NCBI RefSeq assembly: GCF_900112365.1
Contig: NZ_FOLQ01000013.1
Span: forward strand, 1-64,000
Source: Spirosoma endophyticum
GTDB lineage: Bacteria; Bacteroidota; Bacteroidia; Cytophagales; Spirosomataceae
Reading direction: 5' to 3'
DNA length: 64,000 bases
In this document: in pieces, positions 43,307 to 53,800 of the stretch
How the letters are laid out: every line of letters begins with the position of its first letter
Position numbering within the stretch: the first letter of the stretch is position 1
The notes under the pieces: model-generated
Databases searched by the model: none
Told to the model about the DNA's origin: nothing
The model's input: the letters and a program-made list of their open reading frames with translations, nothing else
Position numbers and translations under genes: made by a program

Positions 43307-44623
43307 TTATTTATTGGCTGTCACCCGCCAGATTCGGCCGGAAGTATCATCAGCAACGAGCATTGATCCATCCGGTAACACCGCCACACCCACAGGACGG
43401 CCATAGGCGTCTTTATCTTTGCCGGTCAGAAACCCCGTCAGAAAATCCTCTGGCTCACCGGGTTTTCCACCCTTAAACGGCACAAACACGACTTTGTATC
43501 CCGACAATTGCGAACGGTTCCAGGAACCATGCTGTCCGATAAAAGCGCCATTTCGGTACTTTTCGGGGAAGGCCGTCTTGTCATAAAAGGCCAGTCCCAG
43601 CGAGGCCGTATGGGCTCCCAGCGGTACGTCGGGAACTGTAGCCTTTTTTACTAGATCAGGACGTTCTCCTTTCCGGCGTGGATCTTCGTTTTGTCCGTAA
43701 TAGGAGTATGGCCACCCATAAAATGCGCCTTCCTTCACGCTCGTCAGGTAGTCCGGTACGAGTTCGTCGCCCAGTTCATCTCGTTCGTTAACAGCTGTAT
43801 ACAGCATCTTTGTGGTTGGTTGCCAGCCCATTCCCACAGGATTACGCAAGCCGCTGGCGTAAATACGTTCGCCACTACCATCGGGATTGATTTCCAGAAT
43901 ATTCGCCCGCCGAACTTCGTTTTCAGGACCATGTTCACCCACGTTACTACCCGACCCAACCGATACGTATATCTTTTTGCCGTCAGCGCTGGCCAGTAGG
44001 TTGCGGGTCCAGTGATTGTTATAACCGCCGGCGGGTAAGTTCAGGATTTTCTTACCGGGGGCCGTTATTTTCGTCTGACCAGGTTTGTAGTCGTAACGCA
44101 TCAATCCATCGGTGTTGGCTGCGTAGAAGTAATTACCTAAAACCAACGTACCAAAAGGCTGATTCAGACCCGTTAAAAAGGGTTGGCGCAGATCGGGTTT
44201 TCCGTCTTTGTCGGTATCGCGTAATAGCGTAATTCGATTGGCGCTGGCGGCCGTCCGCTCCGATTTGTTACGTCCGGTAGCCGCATTGATCACGGCATTT
44301 TTGGCCCCCTTTCGCTCGGTGTTCGACTCTGCCACAAAGATGTCACCATCGGGTGCTACATATATCCAGCGGGGACTATCCAGATCGCGGGCAAACTCCG
44401 TAACTGTAAAACCTGCCGGAGCCTGGGGCGTTTTACCATCCGGCCAGCCAATTACGTTACTATAATTGATCGTCGATTTCGTCGCATAGGGGGCAGGAAG
44501 TACAATCGTCGTATCGGCAGTGGTGACCGCTTCAGCCGTTTGATTGGTGTCTTTTTTCTGGCCACAGGACGCCAGTGCCATCGACAGCGTGGTAGCTGCC
44601 AGCATAAAGTTCGTTGTTTTCAT
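43307..44623 (-). CDS. PQQ-type glucose/sorbosone dehydrogenase-like lipoprotein
   Basis: The ATG at 44623 gives a lipoprotein signal (MKTTNFMLAATTLSMALASCG, lipobox LASC); 438 residues. A six-bladed beta-propeller of the glucose/sorbosone dehydrogenase family: SPRWIYVAPDGDIFVAESNT, ITLLRDTDKDGKP, NHWTRNLLASADGKKIYVSVGSGSN, YASGLRNPVGMGWQP and FIGQHGSWNRSQLSGYKVVFVPF. Related enzymes oxidise sugars with PQQ in the periplasm; PQQ dependence here is not shown by the sequence. Single gene, followed upstream on the same strand by a small exported protein gene and a GNAT gene. Confidence 0.88.
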   Translation of the reverse strand: MKTTNFMLAATTLSMALASCGQKKDTNQTAEAVTTADTTIVLPAPYATKSTINYSNVIGWPDGKTPQAPAGFTVTEFARDLDSPRWIYVAPDGDIFVAESNTERKGAKNAVINAATGRNKSERTAASANRITLLRDTDKDGKPDLRQPFLTGLNQPFGTLVLGNYFYAANTDGLMRYDYKPGQTKITAPGKKILNLPAGGYNNHWTRNLLASADGKKIYVSVGSGSNVGEHGPENEVRRANILEINPDGSGERIYASGLRNPVGMGWQPTTKMLYTAVNERDELGDELVPDYLTSVKEGAFYGWPYSYYGQNEDPRRKGERPDLVKKATVPDVPLGAHTASLGLAFYDKTAFPEKYRNGAFIGQHGSWNRSQLSGYKVVFVPFKGGKPGEPEDFLTGFLTGKDKDAYGRPVGVAVLPDGSMLVADDTSGRIWRVTANK

Positions 44624-44733
44624 CGTTGAGTATAACCGTGTTAAGTTTATTCGTGCCGGGGTCGTGCATTCCAGACACGACTTATCCAATCACAAAACCA
44701 CATAAATACTCAACTCATCGAACAGCCATTTAG

Positions 44734-45096
44734 TTAAGGATTGTCTTTTTTAGCCGTCAATTCTGTTCCCTGCGCCGATAGTGTCAGGCCCGTAATGGCT
44801 TTTGTGGCGGCATCGCGCACAAAGGTGATCATAGAGCTATAGGAACTGGTAGACTGATACGTATCAGCTTTGGCCTGTTTCACCAGTTTGTTCTTACCGT
44901 AACTATCGGCTTCTCCAAATAAATCGCCTTTTTCGGCCGTAATCGTGTATTTCTGAATAGGACTACCGCTAGACAGGGTATATGAGCCAAGGTAAGCTTT
45001 CAGGTTTGTCGTGTCACTTGACGCCGTTTGGGCATTCGTTACGTTAGTAATAACCAGCAGACTACCCGCTAACAAAAGTGTCAGTACTATTTTCAT
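44734..45096 (-). CDS. small exported protein, DUF3471-like beta domain
   Basis: A 120-residue protein with a signal peptide (MKIVLTLLLAGSLLVITNVTNAQ). The mature part, LKAYLGSYTLSSGSPIQKYTITAEKGDLFGEADSYGKNKL followed by SMITFVRDAATKAITGLTLSAQG, has the up-and-down beta pattern of DUF3471-type domains that occur at the C-terminus of some beta-lactamase-like proteins. As a free-standing protein it has no known role. It lies between the dehydrogenase-like gene and a GNAT gene on the same strand. Confidence 0.65.
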   Translation of the reverse strand: MKIVLTLLLAGSLLVITNVTNAQTASSDTTNLKAYLGSYTLSSGSPIQKYTITAEKGDLFGEADSYGKNKLVKQAKADTYQSTSSYSSMITFVRDAATKAITGLTLSAQGTELTAKKDNP

Positions 45097-45121
45097 GATT
45101 TTGTCTGATTAAAGGATTCGT

Positions 45122-45553
45122 TTACAGCAAACTTCGCGAAAATTTGGCGTATGGAATAGGCCCCTTGTAAAACACATCACTAACGGCCTTCATACCAAAC
45201 CGCCGATAAAAATCGGCCGCATCAAGCCGGGCATCGCACCAGATCGTAGTCGCTCCAAACCGCCGGGACTGGGCGATTACATGGGTTAGCATCAGGGTTC
45301 CAATACCCTGCCGCTGGTAGTCAGGACGGGTAGCAAATTTGCGGAAACGTGCCTCTTTACCATTCACAAACAGGGAAATAACCGAGATTAATTCTCCATT
45401 ATGAAACGCTCCGCAGTGGCGTCCATCGGCATCATTTTCGACTTTTACATAATCGAATGGCTTATCGGGCCAAAGTACAGCGTGGCGCAGGGCATAAGTT
45501 TGTTCAGCCGTAATCGATTGAATGGAAAGGGCCGCGGAGGGGGGTACAATCAT
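45122..45553 (-). CDS. GNAT family N-acetyltransferase
   Basis: A 143-residue acetyl-CoA-dependent acyltransferase. The acetyl-CoA loop is RPDYQRQGIGTLMLTHVIAQ (QRQGIG pattern), preceded by the beta strand GELISVISLFVNG and followed by TIWCDARLDAADFYRRFGM, the usual end of the fold. The substrate is unknown. It precedes the small exported protein gene by 25 bases, so the two may share a transcript. Confidence 0.88.
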   Translation of the reverse strand: MIVPPSAALSIQSITAEQTYALRHAVLWPDKPFDYVKVENDADGRHCGAFHNGELISVISLFVNGKEARFRKFATRPDYQRQGIGTLMLTHVIAQSRRFGATTIWCDARLDAADFYRRFGMKAVSDVFYKGPIPYAKFSRSLL

Positions 45554-45724
45554 CTTTGAAACGTCGTGTTTAGGTAGTATTAGGCGGTCAAGTTACCACT
45601 TTTGAAAGCTACGAGCCCTATTAGTCGTTAAATCTATTGGATGGCCAGACTGACGGTTCGTGGTTTTCAACGAACGAAGTACTTGTTCCTGCTTTAGTGG
45701 CCACACACTAGCCATCGCCATAAA

Positions 45725-46672
45725 TTAGAACGGTAGCTTTCCCAGATCGACGTTGCCACCGGTAAGGATAATGCCGACCTTTTGCCCCGCAAATTGCTCT
45801 TTGTGCTTCAGCACGGCGGCCAGTGGCACGGCAGACGACGGCTCGATAATGATTTTCATCCGCTCCCAAACCAGTTTCATGGCCGCGCTAATTTCCGCGT
45901 CCGACACCGTTAGAATATCAGCTACGTGTGCCCGAATAATGGCCAGTGTCCGTTCGCTAAGGCTCGTCATTAGCCCGTCGGCAATGGTGTTTATGTAGGG
46001 GGCTTTTTCAACCCGACCACTACGAAAGGATAAGATCGCATCAGCTGCACCTTCAGGCTCCCCAGCAACAATTCGGGTCTTTGGCGATAAATAATGTGTG
46101 GTTAAAGCCGTGCCACTCAGTAGCCCTCCCCCACCGACCGGCGCCATAATCACGTCGAACATTCGTTCGATTCCAGCATCTTCGATCAGTTCTTTGGCCG
46201 CCGTAGCTTGTCCGGCAATCACGCGATCATCGTCAAATGGGTGTACCAGCACCGCGCCCGTTCGTTCGATAACTTCACGTACTCCCGCTTCGCGGGCCTC
46301 AAGCGTGGGTTCGCACTCAATTACGTCGGCACCATAACCAAGCACTGCGTCTTTCTTAACCTTTGGAGCCGTGCGCGGCATCACAATGTAAGCGGGCATT
46401 CCCACCTGTCGGGCGGCAAACGCGACAGCCTGCGCGTGATTACCCGACGAATGGGTTGTGATTGCCTTTCCTTCCTTATGTTGAACAACCTGCAATACGG
46501 CGTTCAATCCACCCCGCGCTTTGAAAGCACCTATTTTCTGGAAGTTTTCACACTTGAAAAAGATCTCGGCGCCCGCCCGTTCATTGATCGTTTGATTGGT
46601 CAGAACGGCGGTTCGGTGGATGTAGGGCCGGATGCGGTCGTGGGCCTCTTGAATGGTATCGAAAGAAATCAT
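45725..46672 (-). CDS. threonine/serine dehydratase-like PLP enzyme
   Basis: The ATG at 46672 (MISFDTIQEAHDRIRPYIHRTAV) fits the family; the frame extends 21 residues upstream. 315 residues of fold-type II. The PLP lysine is in KIGAFKARGGLNAV, the phosphate loop is GGGGLLSG, and THSSGNHAQAVAFAA is the substrate-binding motif. There is no C-terminal ACT domain, so this is the short catabolic or serine-racemase type. It deaminates threonine or serine to the 2-oxoacid, or racemises serine; which one is not decided by the sequence. Confidence 0.9.
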   Translation of the reverse strand: MISFDTIQEAHDRIRPYIHRTAVLTNQTINERAGAEIFFKCENFQKIGAFKARGGLNAVLQVVQHKEGKAITTHSSGNHAQAVAFAARQVGMPAYIVMPRTAPKVKKDAVLGYGADVIECEPTLEAREAGVREVIERTGAVLVHPFDDDRVIAGQATAAKELIEDAGIERMFDVIMAPVGGGGLLSGTALTTHYLSPKTRIVAGEPEGAADAILSFRSGRVEKAPYINTIADGLMTSLSERTLAIIRAHVADILTVSDAEISAAMKLVWERMKIIIEPSSAVPLAAVLKHKEQFAGQKVGIILTGGNVDLGKLPF

Positions 46673-46936
46673 CAGGAACATATTGGTCGAATAGCGGCAA
46701 ATTACGAAGAAAACGGCCGCTACGTGCGTTAGCAAATCTGCTTTTCTTCTAAAAAATGTGGTCTACAAAAAGGAGATTTAGCCAGACTTTACCTTCTGAA
46801 TACGGTTCCCCTCTTTCGATCATCCACTCACGTGCAGACAACCTATTTTTTGACGCAACGGTCGGTTTACGATACGTAATGCGGCATCAAAATAGTTTAT
46901 CGGCACCATACTCAACATCAAGTTTTTACGTATCGC

Positions 46937-49342
46937 ATGAAATTTTATTTACTACTCCTGAGTTTTTTTACATTATCAACATTAGCGCAGGGCCAACCAG
47001 AACGCCAGTTCTCGATTCGGGGCACCCTGGTCGATGATCAGAATAAACCGGTCCCCTTTGGAACCGTTGCGTTGTACCAGAATGCCAAATCCACACCCGT
47101 AACCGGTGCTATTTCCGACGAAGCAGGTAAGTTCGAGATACGTAGTAAGGCGGGTCAATTCTCTATAAAAATCAGTGCAATATCATATCAGGATCGAAGC
47201 CTTCCATCAGTTGCTATTGTGGATAAAGACCTTGATCTGGGAAACCTTACCATCAAATCCAGCACCAAAAGGCTGGAAGAAGTTGTCGTGAAAGGCGAAC
47301 GAAGCCAGATGGAGCTGGCTTTGGACAAAAAGATTTTCAACGTAGGAAAAGACCTGGCTAATGCTGGCGGAACGGCCTCCGATATTCTGAGCAACGTACC
47401 CTCCGTTGCGGTTGATGCTGAAGGGAATGTTAGCCTGCGAGGAAGCAACAGCGTCCGGATTCTGATTGACGGAAAACCGTCGGGCTTGGTGAGCTTCAAA
47501 GGCGGCAGTGGTTTGCAGCAGTTGCAGGGTAGCAGCATCGAGCGGGTTGAGGTGATCACCAACCCATCGGCACGCTACGAGGCCGAAGGTATGGGCGGCA
47601 TCATCAATATCGTGTTAAAGAAAGAGCATAAAGAAGGCATCAACGGCTCGTTCGACCTGATTACGGGCTATCCGGCCAATTTCGGGCTGGCTGCCAACGT
47701 AAATTATCGACGGAAGAATCTCAATTTCTTTGTCAATTATACCGCTTCCTATCGGAATACGCCGGGCCGCAGTTCGCTTTATCAGGAATTATACCGCAAC
47801 GATACGACCTTCGTTACGCAGCAAAATTCGACGTCTAACCTTAAAGGGCAGAACAACAATGCCCGCGCCGGTCTTGACTATTTTTTCAATGCAAAGAACG
47901 TACTGACGGCCGCTTATACGTATCGACTGAGTAAAGGAAAACGCTTTGCCGACATCAATTACCGGGATTACCAATCTAACCTCAATAATCTACGTAGCAT
48001 TACCAGCCGCACGCAGGACGAAACAGAAACTGAGCCCAATTCGGAATATACCCTGACCTACAAACGAACATTTGCGCGGGAAGGCCATGAACTCACCGCC
48101 GACATTCGCTATCTGGATAACTGGGAAAGCTCGGATCAATATTTCGCCCAGCAGACGTTTCAGCCCGATGGCCGGACGCAAATGATACCGTCCGTTCTGC
48201 AACGTTCCATCAATGACGAGACAGAAAAGCAGTTTCTGGTTCAGGTCGATTACATTCGGCCGTTCAGCAAAAATGGCAAAGTAGAAGCCGGTTTACGGAG
48301 TAGTTCGCGGGATATGACCAATGATTATTCGGTGACGCAACAGGCCGGAGATGGCGCCTGGTCTCCCCTTCCTGGTCTGACCAATTACTTTATCTATGAG
48401 GAACGTATCAACGCGGCCTACGGCATTATTGGCAATAAAGCCCGTAAATTTTCCTACCAGGCGGGGTTGCGGGGCGAAATAACCGACGTAACAACTACAC
48501 TACGGCAAACGAACGACGTTAATCCGCGCCACTACGCTAACCTGTTTCCGAGCGTACACTTCACCTACGATCTACCACGTCAGCATGCGTTGCAACTTAG
48601 TTTCAGTCGCCGGATACGTCGGCCGCAATACAACGATCTAAGTCCGTTCAGCACCTTCAGCGACAACCGAAATTTCTGGAGCGGCAACCCCAATTTGAAT
48701 CCTGAATTTACGAACGCCTTTGAACTTGGGCATATCAAATATTTTGGGAAAGGCTCGATTAGTTCATCGGTCTATTACCGGCATACCAACGATAAAATCC
48801 TGTCGATTCGCCGGGTGAATGATCAGGGATACTCCACTACACGACCCGAAAACCTCCAGAGTGAAAACTCATATGGGGCCGAATTCGCGGGGTCATATGC
48901 GCCCTATAAATGGTGGAAACTCGACGGTAGTTTCAACTTTTTTCGGGCGGTCACCAACGGCAGCAACCTGGATGTGAATTACCAGAGTGATACGTATAGC
49001 TGGTTTACACGGCTTATTTCCCGCTTTACAATCTGGCAATCAACTGATATTCAGTTACGCGGCAACTACGAAGCACCCCAGCAAACGCCCCAGGGCCGCC
49101 GGAAAGCGCTTGCTACGTTAGATCTTTCGGTTAGCAAAGATGTGCTCAATAATAACGGTACATTGACGCTCAATGTGCTTGACGTTTTCAATTCGCGTCG
49201 CTTCCGGTCAATTACCGAAGGTCCTAACTTCTACGCCGAAAACAGTTCACAGTTCCGGCTTCGTCAGATTAATTTAACGTTCAGCTACCGGTTACGTCAG
49301 GCGAAAAAGAAGCCGAAGGAAGGTGGGGAGGGCGAGTTTTAA
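46937..49342 (+). CDS. TonB-dependent-receptor-like outer-membrane beta-barrel protein
   Basis: An 801-residue outer-membrane protein with a signal peptide (MKFYLLLLSFFTLSTLAQG). A carboxypeptidase-regulatory-like domain occupies ~26-110 (IRGTLVDDQNKPVPFGTVAL). The plug follows: LEEVVVKGERSQMELALDKK, GTASDILSNVPSVAVDAEGNVSLRGS and VRILIDGKPSG. From about 215 the barrel strands alternate to the end. This is the outer-membrane beta-barrel family (OMP_b-brl_3), relatives of SusC without a SusD partner. The ligand is unknown. Confidence 0.92.
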   Translation: MKFYLLLLSFFTLSTLAQGQPERQFSIRGTLVDDQNKPVPFGTVALYQNAKSTPVTGAISDEAGKFEIRSKAGQFSIKISAISYQDRSLPSVAIVDKDLDLGNLTIKSSTKRLEEVVVKGERSQMELALDKKIFNVGKDLANAGGTASDILSNVPSVAVDAEGNVSLRGSNSVRILIDGKPSGLVSFKGGSGLQQLQGSSIERVEVITNPSARYEAEGMGGIINIVLKKEHKEGINGSFDLITGYPANFGLAANVNYRRKNLNFFVNYTASYRNTPGRSSLYQELYRNDTTFVTQQNSTSNLKGQNNNARAGLDYFFNAKNVLTAAYTYRLSKGKRFADINYRDYQSNLNNLRSITSRTQDETETEPNSEYTLTYKRTFAREGHELTADIRYLDNWESSDQYFAQQTFQPDGRTQMIPSVLQRSINDETEKQFLVQVDYIRPFSKNGKVEAGLRSSSRDMTNDYSVTQQAGDGAWSPLPGLTNYFIYEERINAAYGIIGNKARKFSYQAGLRGEITDVTTTLRQTNDVNPRHYANLFPSVHFTYDLPRQHALQLSFSRRIRRPQYNDLSPFSTFSDNRNFWSGNPNLNPEFTNAFELGHIKYFGKGSISSSVYYRHTNDKILSIRRVNDQGYSTTRPENLQSENSYGAEFAGSYAPYKWWKLDGSFNFFRAVTNGSNLDVNYQSDTYSWFTRLISRFTIWQSTDIQLRGNYEAPQQTPQGRRKALATLDLSVSKDVLNNNGTLTLNVLDVFNSRRFRSITEGPNFYAENSSQFRLRQINLTFSYRLRQAKKKPKEGGEGEF

Positions 49343-49370
49343 ACCGTTTGCGCATACTTATTGTGAGACT

Positions 49371-49442
49371 TTACCCCACGGCAGCGGCCGACCGTCCCAA
49401 CCCCTCCCCTGCTTTTCAGGGGAGGGGCCGGGGGTGGGGTAA
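49371..49442. repeat. dispersed GC-rich palindromic repeat (family C, copy 1)
   Basis: TTACCCCA (49371-49378) pairs with TGGGGTAA (49435-49442), and inside it CCCCTCCCCTG (49401-49411) with CAGGGGAGGGG (49417-49427). It lies between convergent genes and reaches into the 3' end of the LacI-type gene. Bases 49371-49403 recur, inverted, at 58268-58300 with two differences. Confidence 0.8.
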
Positions 49443-50483
49443 TTGCGGCAAAATAGTAGCATCACTTCGCACCGTCGAGCCGCGCACAATAAGGCTCGTT
49501 GGCAGCACAATCCGTTCAGGCTGAAACTCGTCTTCCTTTGCTTCCAATTGCCTGATTAACAGTTGAGCCGCCTGCTGGCCAAGTTCGCCAACGGGCTGGG
49601 AAACCGATGTAAGACCCGGTTCAATGAGCGACGATATTGGGTCATCACTGAACCCTACGATTGCCAGATCGTCAGGAACGGAAATACCCCGGTGTTTCGC
49701 TACGTTCAGGGCTTCGAGGGCCGTGGGGTCATTCATGGCGAAGAGCGCGTCGGGTGGATTGGGCAAATTAAGCAGGTGGTTTACGTAGATATTTGCCTTA
49801 TCCAGATTCAGGTCATACGCGATAACCAACTCAGGATCAACGGGTAAACCATACTGCGTCAGCGCATCCCGGTAGCCACTTAGCCGATTGCGGCTGTTCA
49901 TGAGTGTATCTGGTCCAGCCAGATGCGCAATCCGACGACGGCCCGTTTGAATGAGATGCTCGACCGCCCGGAACGCCCCGTTATAATCGTCCACCGTTAC
50001 GTTCGATACGTTCATGTCTTCGCACACTCGATTGAAAAACACGACCGGAATACCTTTGCGCTGGAATACCTTGAAATGGTCGAAGTTGCGGGTCTCTTTT
50101 GTGTGCGACACAATGAGCCCATCCACGCGGCTGGCAAGCAGGGCTTTTGCATTCGCCACCTCGGTTTCGTAGGACTCATTCGAGTGGCAAATCACTACGT
50201 TGTAACCCGATCTGGCCATTTCTTCCTGGACGCCAATGATGACTTTAGGGAAGAAAAAGCTGATGAATTCCGGCACCATAATCCCAACCGTCCCCGTACG
50301 ATTCGTCAGCAGTGAAATCGCCAGTTGATTCCGCTGATAGTCGACCTGAGTGGCCATATCGAGGATTCGCTGGCGCGTTTTTTCGTTCACGTTCGGATGG
50401 CCCGTTAAAGCTCGCGATACCGTCGATTTGGAAATTCCTAACGCATGGGCAATGTCAATAATCGTAGTCTGGTGGGTTGCCAT
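49416..50483 (-). CDS. LacI-family transcriptional regulator
   Basis: A 355-residue repressor or activator. The helix-turn-helix and hinge are at the N-terminus (TIIDIAHALGISKSTVSRALTGHPNVNEKTRQRIL). The periplasmic-binding-protein-like sensor domain follows (VGIMVPEFISFFFPKVIIGVQEEM, DGLIVSHTKE, FAMNDPTALEALNVAKHRGI). The last residues PHPRPLP are encoded by a dispersed repeat (49371-49442) and are not family sequence. It is divergent from susC across a 340-bp spacer that holds a double operator-like palindrome, so it probably controls the polysaccharide locus and itself. Confidence 0.95.
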   Translation of the reverse strand: MATHQTTIIDIAHALGISKSTVSRALTGHPNVNEKTRQRILDMATQVDYQRNQLAISLLTNRTGTVGIMVPEFISFFFPKVIIGVQEEMARSGYNVVICHSNESYETEVANAKALLASRVDGLIVSHTKETRNFDHFKVFQRKGIPVVFFNRVCEDMNVSNVTVDDYNGAFRAVEHLIQTGRRRIAHLAGPDTLMNSRNRLSGYRDALTQYGLPVDPELVIAYDLNLDKANIYVNHLLNLPNPPDALFAMNDPTALEALNVAKHRGISVPDDLAIVGFSDDPISSLIEPGLTSVSQPVGELGQQAAQLLIRQLEAKEDEFQPERIVLPTSLIVRGSTVRSDATILPQLPHPRPLP

Positions 50484-50562
50484 ACAAACCTGAAATGTAA
50501 TTTATCCAATTTTTACCCCTGCCAGCATTCAGTACTGACATTAATTGATTTTCAAATTTCCC

Positions 50563-50610
50563 TTTTTATTGGGAACATTCCCAAAATTTTGGGAATGTTC
50601 CCAATAAAAA
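50563..50610. promoter_or_regulatory. 48-bp perfect palindrome containing two LacI-type operator-like sites
   Basis: Left half TTTTTATTGGGAACATTCCC plus AAAA is exactly complementary to the right half. Within it TTGGGAACATTCCCAA (50569-50584) and TTGGGAATGTTCCCAA (50589-50604) are each near-perfect dyads with centres 20 bp apart, two helical turns. It lies 80 bp upstream of the LacI start and 214 bp upstream of the susC start. Binding by the adjacent regulator is inferred. Confidence 0.75.
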
Positions 50611-50823
50611 AAGTCAATTAAATCTTTGCAGAATCACTATTAGACAGTAATATCAACATATAGAGCGAAAAATGAGGTTAAAGCTCTCCTGAAAGCAGCA
50701 TTCGCTTCTGTAAAGAGATTTTTAACGCATAGGCTCTTCCTATATGATAGCCAGTAACCGTTTTGTACTTTTTCAATTTCACTCATTCCTAAAACCAAAA
50801 GAGCAGTTTACGCTGCTTTGCTT

Positions 50824-53800
50824 ATGCAATCAACTTTATCACTACGAACCGTGGTCGGGCTAGTCGGTCTTTTGCTGACCACCCTTATGGGACAGGCGCA
50901 GGCTCCGCGCGCAACCACTATTACAGGTCGAGTCACCGACGCTGGCACAAACGATGGCCTGCCGGGCGTCAACGTCGTTGTCAAGGGTTCCCAACAGGGT
51001 ACCACTACGAATGCTACGGGTCAGTATACCATGTCCGTACCAGCTACGAATGCTACGTTAACGTTTTCGTACATTGGGTACGTACCACAGGAGGTAGCGG
51101 TGGCAAATCGCAGCACGATCGACATAGCCTTACAAGCCGATGACCGCTCGCTGAATGAAGTCGTTGTAGTGGGGTATGGTACTCAGCGTAAAATCGAGAC
51201 GACTGGCTCCATTGCCTCCGTCAAATCAGCCGATCTGGTGCAAACGCCCGTTTCCAACGTAGCACAGGGATTACAGGCACGCGTTTCAGGGGTTCAAGTT
51301 AGCCAGAACACGGGTGCGCCGGGTGGAAACATCAGTGTCAGGATTCGGGGCACCAACTCAATTAACGGTAACTCCGAACCGCTCTACATTGTCGATGGGA
51401 TTCAGATTTCCAACGGTAGCAGCAACAGTAGTGAGATCAATAATGTCAGCCCGTTATCAACTATTAATCCGAATGATATCGAGTCAGTCGAAATCCTGAA
51501 AGACGCGTCGGCTTCGGCTATTTACGGGTCTCGGGCGGCTAATGGCGTTGTATTGATTACGACCAAACGCGGTAAAACCGGCGCTACCCGTGTGACCATC
51601 GATAGTTATTATGGCGTACAGAAAGTAAACAAAACGCTGCCTCTTCTCAATGCCGCCGAGTTTGCCCAGGTAGAAAACGAGACCTTTAAAAATAATTACT
51701 ACCAAAATCCATCGTCGCTGGGCGAAGGAACCGACTGGCAGAAAATCATTTTCCGGGAGGCTCCCATTCAAAGTCATCAATTATCGATTAATGGCGGAAC
51801 GGAGAAAACTCAACTCGCACTTTCGGCCAATTATTTCAATCAGGACGGGATTATCATCAACTCCAATTTCAAACGGTATTCCTATCGACTGAACGTCGAC
51901 CATCGCATCAGTGACCGGATCAAGATAGGGACCAGTATTTTAGGAAGTTATGCCGTTAACGCAGGGGTGACAACGGGTTCGCAAACCATTGGCGATGCCG
52001 CCGTTGTTACAAATACCATTCTGGGTGCGGCCGTTGGTGCGCCACCTACGCTGCAGCCCTACCGCGAAGATGGCAGCATTTTCCCATTTGGTGAGCAGGC
52101 GAATGGCCAGTATCGGGAGGTTATTAATCCGCTCAACTACACGGCGATACTGAACCAGACCGCCATCCGGCGGACGCTGGCTAACCTGTATGGCGACGTT
52201 TCGATCCTGAAAGGGCTGACGTACCGGGCTTCGTTCAACATCGATATGCAGAATAGCCTTCGCGATACGTATTCCCCCCGCTCGATTGTCAACAGAACAG
52301 ATTTGAATGACAATTCGGGGACAGGGTCCAAAACGAACACGAATAGCATGGCGCTTCTGCACGAAAGTATTCTGACCTATAACACTACGTTCGCCAAAGA
52401 CCATTCATTCAAGGCCACGGCGGTGTTTGGTACTCAGGTGGAGAATTATAACCAAAATCAAATCAATGCGAATGGTTTCCCGAATGATGCGACCCAGAAC
52501 GAAGCGCTGCAATTAGCCCTCAACCGCACCGTTAGTAGCTATCGCTCTACGCAACGGCTGGATTCGTATCTTGGACGTATCAACTACGGTTTCAAAGACA
52601 AATATTTTCTGGACCTGACGGCCCGTATTGATGGCTCAAGCCGGTTTGGGGCCAACCACAAATATGGGTTGTTTCCGGCGATATCGGCAGGCTGGCGGCT
52701 CATTGAAGAACCATTTATTAAATCGGTTAGCTGGCTCTCCGATCTAAAACTGCGGGCCAGCTACGGTATTACCGGAAATGCCGCCGGAATTGACCCTTAT
52801 CAGTCGCTGGCAACGGTTTCGGCACCAAATCCGGGCAGTGATTATAACATTAATCACGCTTACATGATTGGCATCAATCCGTCGGGTATTGCCAACCCGG
52901 ATCTGCGCTGGGAGCGTTCGGGCCAAACTGACATTGGCCTGGATGTCGCTTTCCTGAATAACCGGATTAGCCTAATTATGGATGTCTACAAGAAGACGAC
53001 CAAAGATTTGCTCTACGTAAAAACGCTGCCATTGAGTTCGGGCTATGCTACGATTACCGGCAATTATGCGTCGCTCGAAAACAAAGGGCTGGAACTGGCC
53101 GTCAATGCCCGGATTCTAGAGGGGCCTCTAAAGTGGAGTCTATCAGCCAATGCTACGTTCAACCGCAATAAATTACTGGATCTGGATGGCGGCACAACGC
53201 AGGAACGATTCGTAACAGCCTATTCCATTTTGCAGGTGGGCAGTCCACTGGGTTTGTTTAAAACGTATGTTTTTGACGGTATTAACCAAACGGGGGAAAC
53301 GATTTTACCGGGTTATGGTGGTACATTGGGTAGTCAGAAGGTAAAGGATCTTAACGGGGACGGTACGATCTCGTCGGCCGATCAGATCATTACGGGCAAT
53401 CCAAATCCGAAATTTATTTACGGATTTTCTACGAATCTCTCCTACAAAGGATTTGACTTCAGTGCATTTCTTTCCGGTTCGCAAGGCAACGATATTTACA
53501 ACGCCAGCCGTCTGTCGTTTAGCCTGCCCCTGGGGCAACGTAACATGCTGAAAGGCGTAGTGAATCGATGGACACCCACGAATCCGAGCACGGAATATCC
53601 TGCGCCAGCGCAGGGAGGCCGTATGCCCGTGAGTAATTACGTAGTGGAAGATGGTTCCTACCTGCGTTGTAAGAACGTAACGCTGGGCTATAGCCTTCCC
53701 CGCATCAAAGGCATTCAGCAGATTCGGGTGTATGTAAGTGCCAACAACCTCTTCACCATCACTAAATACAGCGGGTTCGATCCGGAGGTCAATACGTATG

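Noticed and set aside
46208-46732. A 174-codon plus-strand frame opposite the threonine dehydratase-like gene
   Set aside because: The minus-strand PLP enzyme has all its motifs; the plus frame has none.
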